Shown: one piece after another, positions 35,331 through 44,730 of the stretch | Position numbering within the stretch: the first letter of the stretch is position 1 | Layout: each line of letters opens with the position of its first letter | Source of the DNA: Brachypodium distachyon | Taxonomy: Eukaryota; Streptophyta; Magnoliopsida; Poales; Poaceae | DNA: 64,000 nt | Direction: 5' to 3' | Assembly (NCBI RefSeq): GCF_000005505.3 | Contig: NC_016134.3 | Coordinates: 45,350,650-45,414,649, forward strand | Notes under the pieces: generated by a model | Told to the model about the DNA's origin: nothing | Databases searched by the model: none | The model's input: the letters and a program-made list of their open reading frames with translations, nothing else | Translations under genes and position numbers: made by a program

Positions 35331-35621
35331 CTAGCTACGAAGCTATCTAGCTGATTGGTGACCTTCTTTGATTGAATAAGAGTGAGGTTAATTTACACTG
35401 TATCATCTTAATCATGCCTTACGTGGTTTGCTGTGTTCTCCGTCGATCACACGAAGAACTCCCCGTGGTGATATAGGAGAGAGAAAGATTTGCTGTGTGT
35501 GTCACCCTTTTTTAAGTGTGGCGAGGAATATTTGTTGTAATATCATTTGTAATCACATTTACAAGCAGCAAGCGGTGGGATTTGGGGGGAAGAGTTCCAG
35601 AGCAAGAAATACAATTCATAC
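35331..35621. other. 3' flank of dirigent pseudogene 2
   Basis: It shares GATTGAATAAGAGTGAGG, the GAGAGAAAGATTTGCTGTG segment and GGCGAGGAATATTTGTTGTAA with the 3' ends of genes 1 and 4. Confidence 0.55.
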
Positions 35622-35821
35622 TCAGCACGGCGGGAGCAGCGTGGCCATCATGGGCCGGAGTGAGGTAGCCGCAGGCCCGCAGCCACGAGGGTGAGGGAGA
35701 TGGCCGTCTTCGGTAGGCCGGAGTTCAGGTGGGCCTACGGGTACGCACTGGTCAGGAAGGGTAGCTTGGATCTTCTGGGCCGGGATGCAACTGTCGAGTA
35801 CAACGTCGTCATCGGACACTA
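35622..35821 (+). pseudogene. Dirigent 3' fragment (copy 3)
   Basis: The sequence translates, across a small frame disturbance near 35680-35690, to GGSSVAIMGRSEVAA, then VREMAVF, EFRWAYGYALVRKGSLDLL, and ATVEYNVVIGH plus stop. This matches the last third of dirigent gene 5 (GSSVAIMGRSEVAA, TCSLDVV), not its near neighbours genes 1, 2 and 4. The 5' two-thirds are missing, and several conserved residues are changed (GGTG is lost, RGYA is now YGYA). Confidence 0.88.
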
Positions 35822-36325
35822 GTTAAGCACGTAGCTCTACTGTCTATTACAATATATTAAATTGAAATCGATGGGATGGGTGGACGCCGTTAGTCGGTGT
35901 TGGTCGGTCAACTTCGTTAAAATTACAATCAATATGCCACTGTCCCTTATTTTCTTTCTCTCCCGGCTTATTCACGATTTCAGTAGCAGAAATTCTATGG
36001 TTTAAATTTACCGAAAGTTATCGTACGGTCCAAATTTGTCACAACATAATACGAACAGTTCTAAAATAAATCAATCTCCTTAGCATGAAATCCAAAATTC
36101 TTCGTATCCATCTCAGTATGGAAATCAATCCGAACCCAAACAAAAAATCTCGGTATCAATCTCAGTATGGAAATCGATCTAATCGAAAAATCAATATCCA
36201 GACTTCGCCTCCACCGGCTCGTGCTTGATATACTTTCCGTTGTTCCGTAGTATTGCACGGTTTTTTTTGCTAGTACATGTATTCTCAGAACATGGCTAAA
36301 AAAATGTATTCTCATAAAAAAAAGC
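35822..36325. other. Intergenic, small duplication only
   Basis: ATCTCAGTATGGAAATC occurs twice at about 36108 and 36159 with similar surroundings. No gene is supported. Confidence 0.4.
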
Positions 36326-36475
36326 TCTACTGTACATGTACTTTGAGTATTGATCGGGCAAGGGGCACCGTTCCTTTTTGCAGCTACAGTGCATACATTT
36401 CCTCCATTCCATGATGTGCATTAGTAGCCCAGAGGCGAAAGATATATTTCCGCGGAAGCAACATCCACCCCATCT
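36326..36475 (+). repeat. Dirigent upstream module, copy C (orphan)
   Basis: TGTACATGTACTTTGAGTAT, TGATCGGGCAAGGGGCACCG, TTCCTTTTTGCAGCTACAG, GCATACATTTCC and GCGGAAGCAACATCCACCCC match copies B and D. No dirigent start follows; the next one belongs to gene 4, which has its own copy D. Confidence 0.7.
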
Positions 36476-37640
36476 TTTTTTTTGAATCATCTGTAACTTT
36501 ATTTAAAATCGATAACCATTAAGCATAATGTTTGGATTATAAATCCAAAAAATTACAAAATAACTCCTCTTTTAGGGGATCCACTCCATCCCTCCTGGGC
36601 CACCTACTAGCACGCCCCGCTGGGCCCTTCTGCTCTCCACTGCAGCCCCATCCCTTCCCAGTCGCCCCTTGCTAATTAATTCCAGCACCTAAAAAATGTT
36701 AATTAATCCCAGTGCGGATGAACCAATACCATTTCTTTTGTAATTCACTGAGTACATAGCGGATATTGAAAAACGGTACAGTACACAACACAAAATCATG
36801 GTATCCAGCACATCCTGAAACAGATGGCGGCGTACAACACAAAATCATTGAGTAGTACTGATTGGAAATAAAATGCTGATGTTTTTTCTCAAAAAACAAA
36901 TTTTGTACGGAATTTACCTCTGAACAGTGAGTAGTAGTGATTGCAAAACACTTACGAACTGTGTAGAACTGCTGCCGGGTTGATTTACCTCTTCTTGTTA
37001 GTTGATGTCACGAATACGCCACGATGTTAAGTGTAAGTACTAATTCTAAATATAATTAATGAAAAGCTCGTCTGGGATAATAGTATAGCCAACCGCTGGA
37101 TATAACATGTTGTCAGGTAGCCAACTTATGTAATGGTTAGCCATAATCATGCACCCTCACAGCCTCAGGATAGAAACGCGTGCTGCAGCTGACTATTATT
37201 AGTTTACAATCAGCTTATTCTCTCTCTCCTCAGTCTTTCAACTAAAAAGATAATATTTTAAATTTCTATAGCATGTTTGCATCACCATATTAAACTTGCT
37301 CTTAGAGGCAGTGCATTAAAAGGTTTGTCTCTTACTCCGTTTCTAAATTCTTGTCGTGATTTTAGTACAAATTAGAACTAAAATTTATTTTGTGCCAAAA
37401 GACAATGCTTATCAGAAAGTTTGCACCGTGAGAGAGGCCTTACTTTACACCTACACCTATAATCAAGGGACACTGGTCTAATCAATGGCCAAGATTACGT
37501 AGCTCCAGGAAACATCCAAGCGAAGGATCTCAAGTATGCGGCAACGTCAAGGCATCTGGTCCGTTTTTAGAAACGGTGCGGGAGACGAAATTAAGTTTCC
37601 TAATCAGGATGTCCAAAGTGGTAGGCTAAACAGTGCCCCG
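36476..37640. other. Intergenic; T-rich insertion and decayed MITE
   Basis: A T-run followed by AATCATCTGTAACTTTATTT at 36473-36505 looks like the tail of a minus-strand retroelement. CTCCGTTTCTAAATTCTTGTCGTGATTTTAG at 37337-37370 is a one-sided remnant of the Stowaway family seen at 47962. No gene is supported. Confidence 0.45.
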
Positions 37641-37644
37641 AGCA

Positions 37645-37935
37645 CTACATGTGTACCTTGAGTACTAACCGGGCAAAATGTGCACCGGTTCCTTTTTGCA
37701 GCTAGCGTGCATACATTTCCATGCATTTTCTACAATATCCATGTATGCATGATTGGCCGAAAATAGTAACCCAGGTCCAGCCGTCCAGGGATGCGGAAGC
37801 AACACCCACTTCCCGCACCCAACACCCGCATGGCCTAAAATATAGACAGCACTTCTGCCCAATCACTCACTCAAACACTCACTAACAGTCCCACTGCAGA
37901 TACAGTGCTCACTCCCTGAGTCCGGCCGGCAAACA
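37645..37935 (+). repeat. Dirigent upstream module, copy D, with gene 4 promoter
   Basis: ACATGTGTACCTTGAGTACT, GGGCAAAATGTGCACCGG, TTCCTTTTTGCAGCTAGCG, GCATACATTTCC and TGCGGAAGCAACACCCAC correspond to the other copies. CACTCACTAACAGTCCCACTG then matches the region before pseudogene 2 (CACTCACAATCTCACTGCAG). Confidence 0.7.
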
Positions 37936-37937
37936 TG

Positions 37938-37945
37938 TATAAATA
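37938..37945 (+). promoter_or_regulatory. TATA box of dirigent gene 4
   Basis: TATAAATA lies 85 bp upstream of the ATG, in the same context (CATGTATAAATACCA) as gene 1. Confidence 0.82.
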
Positions 37946-38022
37946 CCAATGCGCAAATGCATGCATTGCCACAACACAACCACAGAACACGCACACGCAC
38001 ACAAGTACAGCATCAGTGCGCC

Positions 38023-38550
38023 ATGGCCGCCGTCGCCGCGCTCTCTGCCGTCTTGGTCCTCCTCGTAACCGCCGTCCCCGGCGCCCAGGCCACGGCGTCG
38101 CCATCGACACCAAAGACTACTCACATCAAGCTTCTCTGGCACGAGGTGGTGAGCGGCCGGCACCCGACGGCGATCCAGGTGGCGGGCGCCGCGACCACGA
38201 ATTCCTCCAAGTCCTTCTTCGGCGCCGTCTACGTCACGGACGACCTGCTCACCACCACGGACAAGGTGCCCGGGGGGCGGTCGCAGGGCACGTACGCCAG
38301 CGCCAGCAAAGACGCCTTCGCGCTGCTCATGGCCATGAACTTCGTCTTCACGGCCGGGGAGTACAACGGGAGCAGCATCGCCATCTTCGGCCGCAACGAA
38401 GTGCAGGCCGGCGTCAGGGAGATGCCGATCGTCGGCGGCACCGGGGTGTTTCGGTGGGCTCGTGGGTACGCGCTGGCCAGCACGCGCAAGTTCAACCTCA
38501 AGACTGGGGATGCCGACGTCGAGTACAACCTCTTCATCAGACATGAATAA
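38023..38550 (+). CDS. Dirigent protein, gene 4 of the cluster
   Basis: Single exon, 175 aa. I chose the ATG at 38023 (context GCCATGGCC, 85 bp after the TATA box) over an in-frame one at 37957, which lies too close to the TATA box and would put 22 charged/polar residues before the signal peptide. The signal peptide is residues 1-23. Motifs are TTHIKLLWHEVVSGRHP (32-48), GRSQGTY (85-91), GEYNGSS (112-118), GGTGVFRWARGYA (138-150) and VEYNLFIRHE at the end. The loop after DDLL is two residues shorter than in gene 1. It is the intact sister of pseudogene 2. Its role is inferred from the family: a secreted guide for phenoxy-radical coupling. Confidence 0.95.
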   Translation: MAAVAALSAVLVLLVTAVPGAQATASPSTPKTTHIKLLWHEVVSGRHPTAIQVAGAATTNSSKSFFGAVYVTDDLLTTTDKVPGGRSQGTYASASKDAFALLMAMNFVFTAGEYNGSSIAIFGRNEVQAGVREMPIVGGTGVFRWARGYALASTRKFNLKTGDADVEYNLFIRHE

Positions 38551-39064
38551 CTAGCTACAAAGCTAGCTGCCTGCAATGCAATGCAAGCATATGATTGCGC
38601 TCACTGGTTGGTGATCACGGCCAGCGTTGATTGCTGTTTAAGAATAAGAGTGAGTTTTACTCGCTCACTGTGTATCTTAATCATTCATGTCGTGTTGTTT
38701 GCTGTTGTGTTCATCGCGCACACGGAGGAGAGAAGATTTGTTGATTGACTTTTTTACTTTATGTTTGTGTAATCGCAGTCGATTGATTGCTGTGTGTTGG
38801 GTTTGGATTTTGGACCAATATGAAATTCTGTTATATTCTGGATAATGTAGCATTGGCAATTTGGTATCAGCTCCCTCTTTTTTGGGGAGTACATGTCTGA
38901 AAACTATTTCAGGTATTTGACCTAGGCAGGTCTCTGAAATTCAAAATTCGTCCTCTAGGTACTTGAAGTATATTTACAGATCCATTTAGGTATAGTTTTG
39001 TTGGGTGATAATCATTAACCAAAACTATTTTGGAGCTGGTTTGGACCTGGAGAATCCCAATTGT
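38551..39064. other. 3' flank of dirigent gene 4
   Basis: Begins with the 3'UTR shared with gene 1 (AATAAGAGTGAGTTTTACTC). Nothing else is supported. Confidence 0.45.
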
Positions 39065-39073
39065 ATTTCAAGA

Positions 39074-39892
39074 GAGCCTTTTTATGGTACCCCTATACTG
39101 CTAGGAGGGAGTGAGCTGTATATGTATATATCCACCGTTGATTTCTAAGGGTAGTATGGACATTTGATATTTAAATCAATCAACCGTAAAAGATCCTGCT
39201 GTCTTTGTCGGGCCCACGGCTACAAGTTTAGGCAGGCCGGGCAGCCGCATGAACAGGCGAACATCGACTGCCAGACCTAGGGTTGAAGAAATTGGGGATT
39301 CTTTCCTAAGAAATTGAAGAAATTGGAGGGACGAGGGATGGACACCTAGCCAGCGTCTCGCCGCTGCGGTGGTACTATAATTTGATTTTTTAGTCAAACT
39401 ATTAAAACCTTGAGTGGAATAGCTGGTTCTGTATGGAGATTGGAGAGATATAGACACATACTGTTACCACGGTTAATCTCATGTTACAGCAAACATTTGA
39501 AGAACTCTGGTTCGAACAAGGGTACATCGATATCAATGCCAGGAATGAAATATTAAGTTACTGCTACTACATCTTCTCCCGGTTCTGAACCCACACCGCT
39601 TTGTCCATGTCTTGGTTATCTCAACCAATGTATCTCATACCTCCTGTGTGGCTTCTGGACATCGGAATTAAACGATTAGTGCAGCAGTATGTTCACAAAG
39701 GGCCGCGGGCATGGCGGCGGCGCGGCGGCTCCACGAGAAGGAGAGAGAGTGGGCCAGGTCGGGTCCACGCGTGCTGAAAAATTTCGATCTTCCCAAACTA
39801 CCCTCTGAGCGGCGTATGTACTGCCGGATATCTACCGTTAGATCTATACAAATAAACGGTCCCTATTTATTACAGGTACCATAGAAGAGCTC
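39074..39892. mobile_element. Non-autonomous MULE with perfect 9-bp target duplication
   Basis: The left terminus is GAGCCTTTTTATGGTACC; the right terminus, reverse-complemented, is GAGCTCTTCTATGGTACC. The nine bases ATTTCAAGA are present exactly on both sides (39065-39073 and 39893-39901), diagnostic of Mutator-like elements. Subterminal ACCGTTGAT and ACCGTTAGAT motifs are shared with 30060-30969 and 51563-52550. The 819-bp interior has short frames with no recognisable protein. Confidence 0.9.
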
Positions 39893-39901
39893 ATTTCAAG
39901 A

Positions 39902-40813
39902 ACATAGATGCATAATGAGTTTCCAAGTTTCAGCATCCACACGTACGAGACACCTGGATTAGTTTCAGAACCTCAGATTCACATTGTTCCTCGTTCTAAA
40001 GAAACGCATTGGCCCTAGCTAGGACACCTTGGACAGGCTCAAGTGAACACGTAAAATTCTAGCAAAAAAAATAATTGACCAAACAATTCTACGGAGTAGC
40101 AAATTTTTTTATGAGATCAGTGATTAACGTACCGTAATCTAGGTCGACGATGTGAGCTTCGGATCTTTGCTAACCGGGTAGTTACAGATTTGATCTATTG
40201 GTTGCTACCGCTAAGCCGCAGGAGAAATTCGTAATGGTCAGGTCAGATTTTGAGACTGTCGGATCTTGCCGTGTGCCCGTGTAAGTTTTGTGCGATCGAG
40301 CAGGTTCTGAATCAGAACTTCTGATCGATAGGACAGTAGTCCAAGGTTCGAGCATCGAAGTATTTCGGGTTGGGCTTGGGCTGACTCGTGGGCCGCTGCT
40401 GGGCTTGGGCCGAAACCGGATAGGTGTCCTGTCCACGTGCGTGTCGTCTCAAGCTGATGGCTCACTTGTCACAGGCTCAGAGCTTCATGAAACCTCTTTC
40501 ATTTCGGCTGCTTCGAAGCGCTTTTCGACGACACCATGTCAACATAGATAAGTTGCAATCAATGGAGGGAAAGAAATATCAAGACAAGTATGGGTGCAAA
40601 GTTGTAGCAGCCCTGTTTGTTGTAACAACCTAACGGTGTGGGTAACATAACTGCTGAGCCTGAGCTGAATTGCTGAAGTAACAATATGAACACTACGCAA
40701 AAAAAAAACGAAAAGAAAATGAAGGCGCGCAATTAATGCAAACACATGCAGCCTCCTGCGTGAGGTGATAACGGCTCCATATTGTCATAGCGATCTACAC
40801 CCGATTGATACCG
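39902..40813. other. Intergenic spacer before dirigent gene 5
   Basis: No gene or clear repeat is supported. Open frames near 40.2-40.6 kb overlap on both strands without a domain. Confidence 0.4.
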
Positions 40814-40821
40814 TATAAATA
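40814..40821 (+). promoter_or_regulatory. TATA box of dirigent gene 5
   Basis: TATAAATA lies 80 bp upstream of the ATG at 40894. Confidence 0.78.
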
Positions 40822-40893
40822 CACGGACACACAAGGGCACACATATATTGCCACGACATATACACATCACAAAGCAAAACCAGCAAGCCACCA

Positions 40894-41472
40894 ATGGCCG
40901 CCGCCGCCGCCGCCGTGCTCTTCGCCGCCGTCCTCCTGCTCCTCTTCTCCGCCGCCGCCGCGCTCTTCGCCGCCGTCCTCCTCTTCTTCATCTCCGCCGG
41001 CCCAGCCACGCCAGCCCAGGTAGAGAAAGAGACACACATAAAACTCTACTGGCAAGACATACTAAGCGGCCCAAGCCCAACAGCTGTGCAAGTAGCCCGG
41101 GCCGCCACGACCAACACCTCCAAGACCTTCTTCGGGACCGTGACAGTCATCGACGACCCGCTCACCGCCGGGCCGGGCCTCAACACCTCGAGAATCATGG
41201 GCCGGGCCCAGGGCACTTACGTGAGCGCGGGGAAGGACACGCAGGCGTTTCTGATGAACATGAACTTCGTCTTCGCCGCCGGCGAGCACGCCGGGAGCAG
41301 CGTGGCCATCATGGGCCGGAGCGAGGTGGCCGCTGCCGTCAGGGAGTTGGCTGTTGTTGGTGGGACCGGGAAGTTCAGGTGGGCCCGCGGGTACGCGCTG
41401 GCCAGGACGTGTAGCTTGGATGTCGTCACTGGGGATGCCACCGTCGAGTACAACGTCTTCGTCAGACACTAA
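40894..41472 (+). CDS. Dirigent protein, gene 5 of the cluster
   Basis: Single exon, 192 aa. The N-terminus is unusually long and hydrophobic: two similar Ala/Leu blocks (AAAVLFAAVLLLLFS and AAALFAAVLLFFIS) cover residues 5-34, so the coding DNA there looks internally duplicated. The barrel domain follows from about 46: ETHIKLYWQDILSGPSP, TTNTSKTFFG, GRAQGTY, GSSVAIMGRSEVAA, VGGTGKFRWARGYA and the end VEYNVFVRH. It forms a second clade with gene 6 and the 35.6-kb fragment (GP-PTAVQVA-AATTNTSK, longer GPGLN-S loop). The glycosylation motif NGS present in other copies is AGS here. It should be secreted or, if the long leader is not cleaved, anchored in the membrane. Confidence 0.94.
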   Translation: MAAAAAAVLFAAVLLLLFSAAAALFAAVLLFFISAGPATPAQVEKETHIKLYWQDILSGPSPTAVQVARAATTNTSKTFFGTVTVIDDPLTAGPGLNTSRIMGRAQGTYVSAGKDTQAFLMNMNFVFAAGEHAGSSVAIMGRSEVAAAVRELAVVGGTGKFRWARGYALARTCSLDVVTGDATVEYNVFVRH

Positions 41473-42426
41473 TACAAGCTCTAATTATGAATTAGTCGCA
41501 CATTTAAGCTAGTGACCAGCTTAATTAATTGTGATGTTTAATTAATATAGTATGCCGATCGATTGGACGGATTTGGTTGGTTGGTTGAATTTGAATTTAC
41601 GATCCATTTACACGTGAATGTACGTACGTACAACTTAATTTAGTTTTGCTCACTGTATACCTTGTACCGTTGTACGTATTCTTTTTCTCGTTGCTCTGTT
41701 CTCGTCCACAGAAGCGGCGAGAAGATACGGGAAGTTGCTGTGTCGTGGTCATCACGTATCTAACAACCGGTCACTACTGTATTTTCCGGTTGGAACAATA
41801 AGTGAAGACAAAATTAGTTGGATCGATACTGTAGCTTTTTCATTTATTCAGTACTACAGTGAAACTGCGCACGCCATTTATTCAGCATACTGTCAGTAAC
41901 TAGTTTCGACAAAGAGTCTACTGATATAAATTCAAATTCATGTCATATATAAAAACCTTAACGAAACTTAATACGTGCTATGTGTTAAAAAAGAGAGAAT
42001 ACATTATTAATTTGTTGTGCAGAAATACATGTAGGTACCCATCATAACAATTTATGAAACGTTTAATTATAGATAGAAAAGAAATTATACAACAGAACCC
42101 TTAGAGGACACGTAAAGTCTTGTTCGTAGGACAGCAAAAATACCAATGATGCTTACAAGCAAGAATGTCCGGCAGCCAATTTTTGTTCAATCACTATGAT
42201 TCCAAACCTAACGTACAACAACCAATCGTCAGCTACTTTTTACGACAAAGCAAACATTCTCTCCTCTCGCCGTCTGTTTTGGTAAAAACCAAAGCAAGAA
42301 CATACAAACTATATATTAGCATGGCCCTTTATTCAACAGTTGTTAGATATACTCATAAAATCAAATTTCACCAAAGCCGTCCGAGATCGATTACCACTAC
42401 AGCTTCAAGCAAGCCACCAATACATA
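41473..42426. other. Spacer between convergent dirigent genes 5 and 6
   Basis: The two genes end toward each other, so both 3'UTRs are here. The rest is AT-rich with no other feature. Confidence 0.5.
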
Positions 42427-42966
42427 CTAGTGCCTGATGTAGACGTTGTACTCGACGGTGGCATCCCCGGACTTGAGGTCGAAGGTGTGGGTCCGGGCCT
42501 GCGCGTACCCGCGGGCCCACCTGAACACGCCGGTGCCGCCGACGACGGCCATCTCCCTGACGGCCGTGAACACCTCGTTGCGGCCCATGATGGCGACGGC
42601 GCTGCCGTTGTATTTCCCGGCCGTGAAGACGAAGTTCATGTTCATGAGCAGCGCCACCGAGTCCTTGCCCGCGCTGATGTACGTGCCCTGGGCCCGGCCC
42701 ATGAGCTTGGACCCGTTGAGGCTCGGCCCGTCAGTGAGGGCGTCGTCGATGACCACCACGGCCCCGAAGAAGGACTTGGACGTGTTGGTCGTGGCGGCGT
42801 GGGCCACTTGGACCGCCGTTGGGTTTGGGCCGGCCACCACGTCGTGCCAGTAGACCTTGATGTGCGTCTCCTTCTCCTTTGCCGTCGCCGCCGATGCGGG
42901 CTGTGTCGTTGCGGCGACGGCGAGGAGGAGAAGGACGAGGAAGACGAAGTGCGCGGCGGCGGCCAT
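42427..42966 (-). CDS. Dirigent protein, gene 6 of the cluster (opposite strand)
   Basis: Single exon, 179 aa. The signal peptide (AHFVFLVLLLLAVAAT) ends near residue 26. The domain has ETHIKVYWHDVVAGPNP, TTNTSKSFFGAVVVIDD, LMGRAQGTY, GKYNGSAVAIMGRNE, VGGTGVFRWARGYA and VEYNVYIRH. It belongs to the clade of gene 5 but keeps the NGS glycosylation site. It is the only dirigent on the minus strand, so an inversion or inverted duplication occurred. The promoter lies to the right; the best TATA-like sequence is a weak AATAAATT near 43054-43061, followed upstream by a GAGA tract. Its function is the family's: extracellular radical-coupling guide. Confidence 0.95.
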   Translation of the reverse strand: MAAAAHFVFLVLLLLAVAATTQPASAATAKEKETHIKVYWHDVVAGPNPTAVQVAHAATTNTSKSFFGAVVVIDDALTDGPSLNGSKLMGRAQGTYISAGKDSVALLMNMNFVFTAGKYNGSAVAIMGRNEVFTAVREMAVVGGTGVFRWARGYAQARTHTFDLKSGDATVEYNVYIRH

Positions 42967-43079
42967 GGCTGGTGTCGACGCTTCCTTGTTGTGATGTGTG
43001 CTTGTGTGTGTGGCTGAGGACTTGGTGGTGAGTCAGTAACGCGTAGTGTCTCCAATTTATTGGGGCCGGCCGGGCGTGA

Positions 43080-44700
43080 GAAAGAGAGAGATCAGGTGTG
43101 TGCGCGCGGTAGGCGGAGTGTTGACAGTTGAATTTGGGCCTTTGGGGATGCCATTCATGGCGTGTTCGGGTGGGTCGTTGGCTCCTTTGCTTGCACTGAA
43201 TTAGTTTGATCGGATGCCATCACTGCAGAGGAAGCATTTCTCTTTATGCTCAAAGTACAAACCGTTTCCTGGTAACGCTGCAAAGGAGAAGATGCCATCA
43301 TGGCACTTTGGCAAAAAAAAAGAAGAAGAAAGAAAAGTACAGAGAGTTCCTACTGTAATTAACCGAGGATTAAGTAAACCTTTGTATCTAGAAGCTTCCG
43401 AACAGCTCCGAGGTGAAGTAGACTTATTTCGGTCAGCTGACATGGAGTAGCAGTTGATTGTCCTGGAGTGGAGGAGGGTCGGCTTGGGTTGGTGGGCCCG
43501 GTTGGTCGGTTTTCGCAGGCTGGCCCATGATGAGTCCACGAGACAACGACCGTATACCGTGACACGCACGCTTTTTTTTTTGCAGTAAATCGCAAGATGC
43601 CCCTTGTTCACGTATTATCCTGCAGTACAGGTATATGCGTACAGTATACTGCATACATATACATACGAATTGAAAATCGCGTGGATTCTTTTTTCTCTTT
43701 TAACTGGGCTGCATGATCGATCGTGCACCACTCGCTACGTTTGGTCTCCTTTTTCTTTTTCTCCGCGCGCATGCACATGCACCTGCTGCTAGTGCCGACA
43801 CGAAGGCACGCAGCTGACCGGCCCGACCGGCCCGACCGGCAAAGTCTTTCATTCTTTGTCTCGGTGGACAGGAGTACTACAGGACAGGCCACCCAACACC
43901 GAATCCGGTCTACGTGTGCGTGTGGAATCAAATCGCGTGACGTAGTACGCACGCACGTGCTTGGTCATCAGTTCGCCAATTGATTTGATCACCAGGACGT
44001 GACATGAATCACGCGATGGTGCATGTAACACCAATTATTAATCCCACATTATTAATGTATTAACGACCGACGCTTCAGTTTTTTTAAAAAAAATTACCGA
44101 TGCGTCAGGTTTTTTTTTTGAGGGAGTACTAAATTGCATACGGTTGATAGGTGGGCCGGCCCGTTAGAATGTTTGCCTCCTCATGTGGGCAGGGGCCCAA
44201 GGGCGGACCGAGAAGGAAATGGTCCAGTAAAAAGCCAATTGATTTCCTGAAAAAACCCAAGCCCCCCGCCCGCCCGAGCGGCGTCATCCACAAGGGCCAA
44301 GGCCCAACAGCGCCTCCACCCGCAAACCCTTCCGACCATCGAGCCCACCAAGCACCTTCAAAGTTTCTATATTTTTCTGCCTACTATACTATACGGAGTA
44401 CTTTCCCCGAGAGAAGTTTTTTTGTTTTGACCGGATCTGACTCAATTTGAGCTCTCGAGTGCAAGGATTTGCTTTGTTTAATCGACCCTTGTTTAATTAT
44501 TACTCCTACGTTACAAATAAATAAAAAATTGTGTGCGTGCCTGTGTACAAACTCGGATACCTTGTACACGAAGGATTCCCCACTCGGACCAGAGACTAAC
44601 ACGGAGACGGTATCCAAATTCATCCAGAAATCATCCATCAGGCACATATAATACCCACCATAACCGCTGCCTTGCATTGCATCTACATCAACACCCCGAG
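43080..44700. other. Intergenic between dirigent gene 6 and the F-box pseudogene
   Basis: GGCCCGACC is repeated in tandem near 43820-43840. Several T-runs and short open frames are present, none recognisable. No gene is supported. Confidence 0.4.
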
Positions 44701-44730
44701 TTGCAATTTTAAACGTCTTGCTGCATGTAA

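Noticed and set aside
37957..38022. Upstream in-frame ATG for dirigent gene 4
   Set aside because: It lies only ~20 bp after the TATA box, before any likely transcription start, and would spoil the signal peptide.
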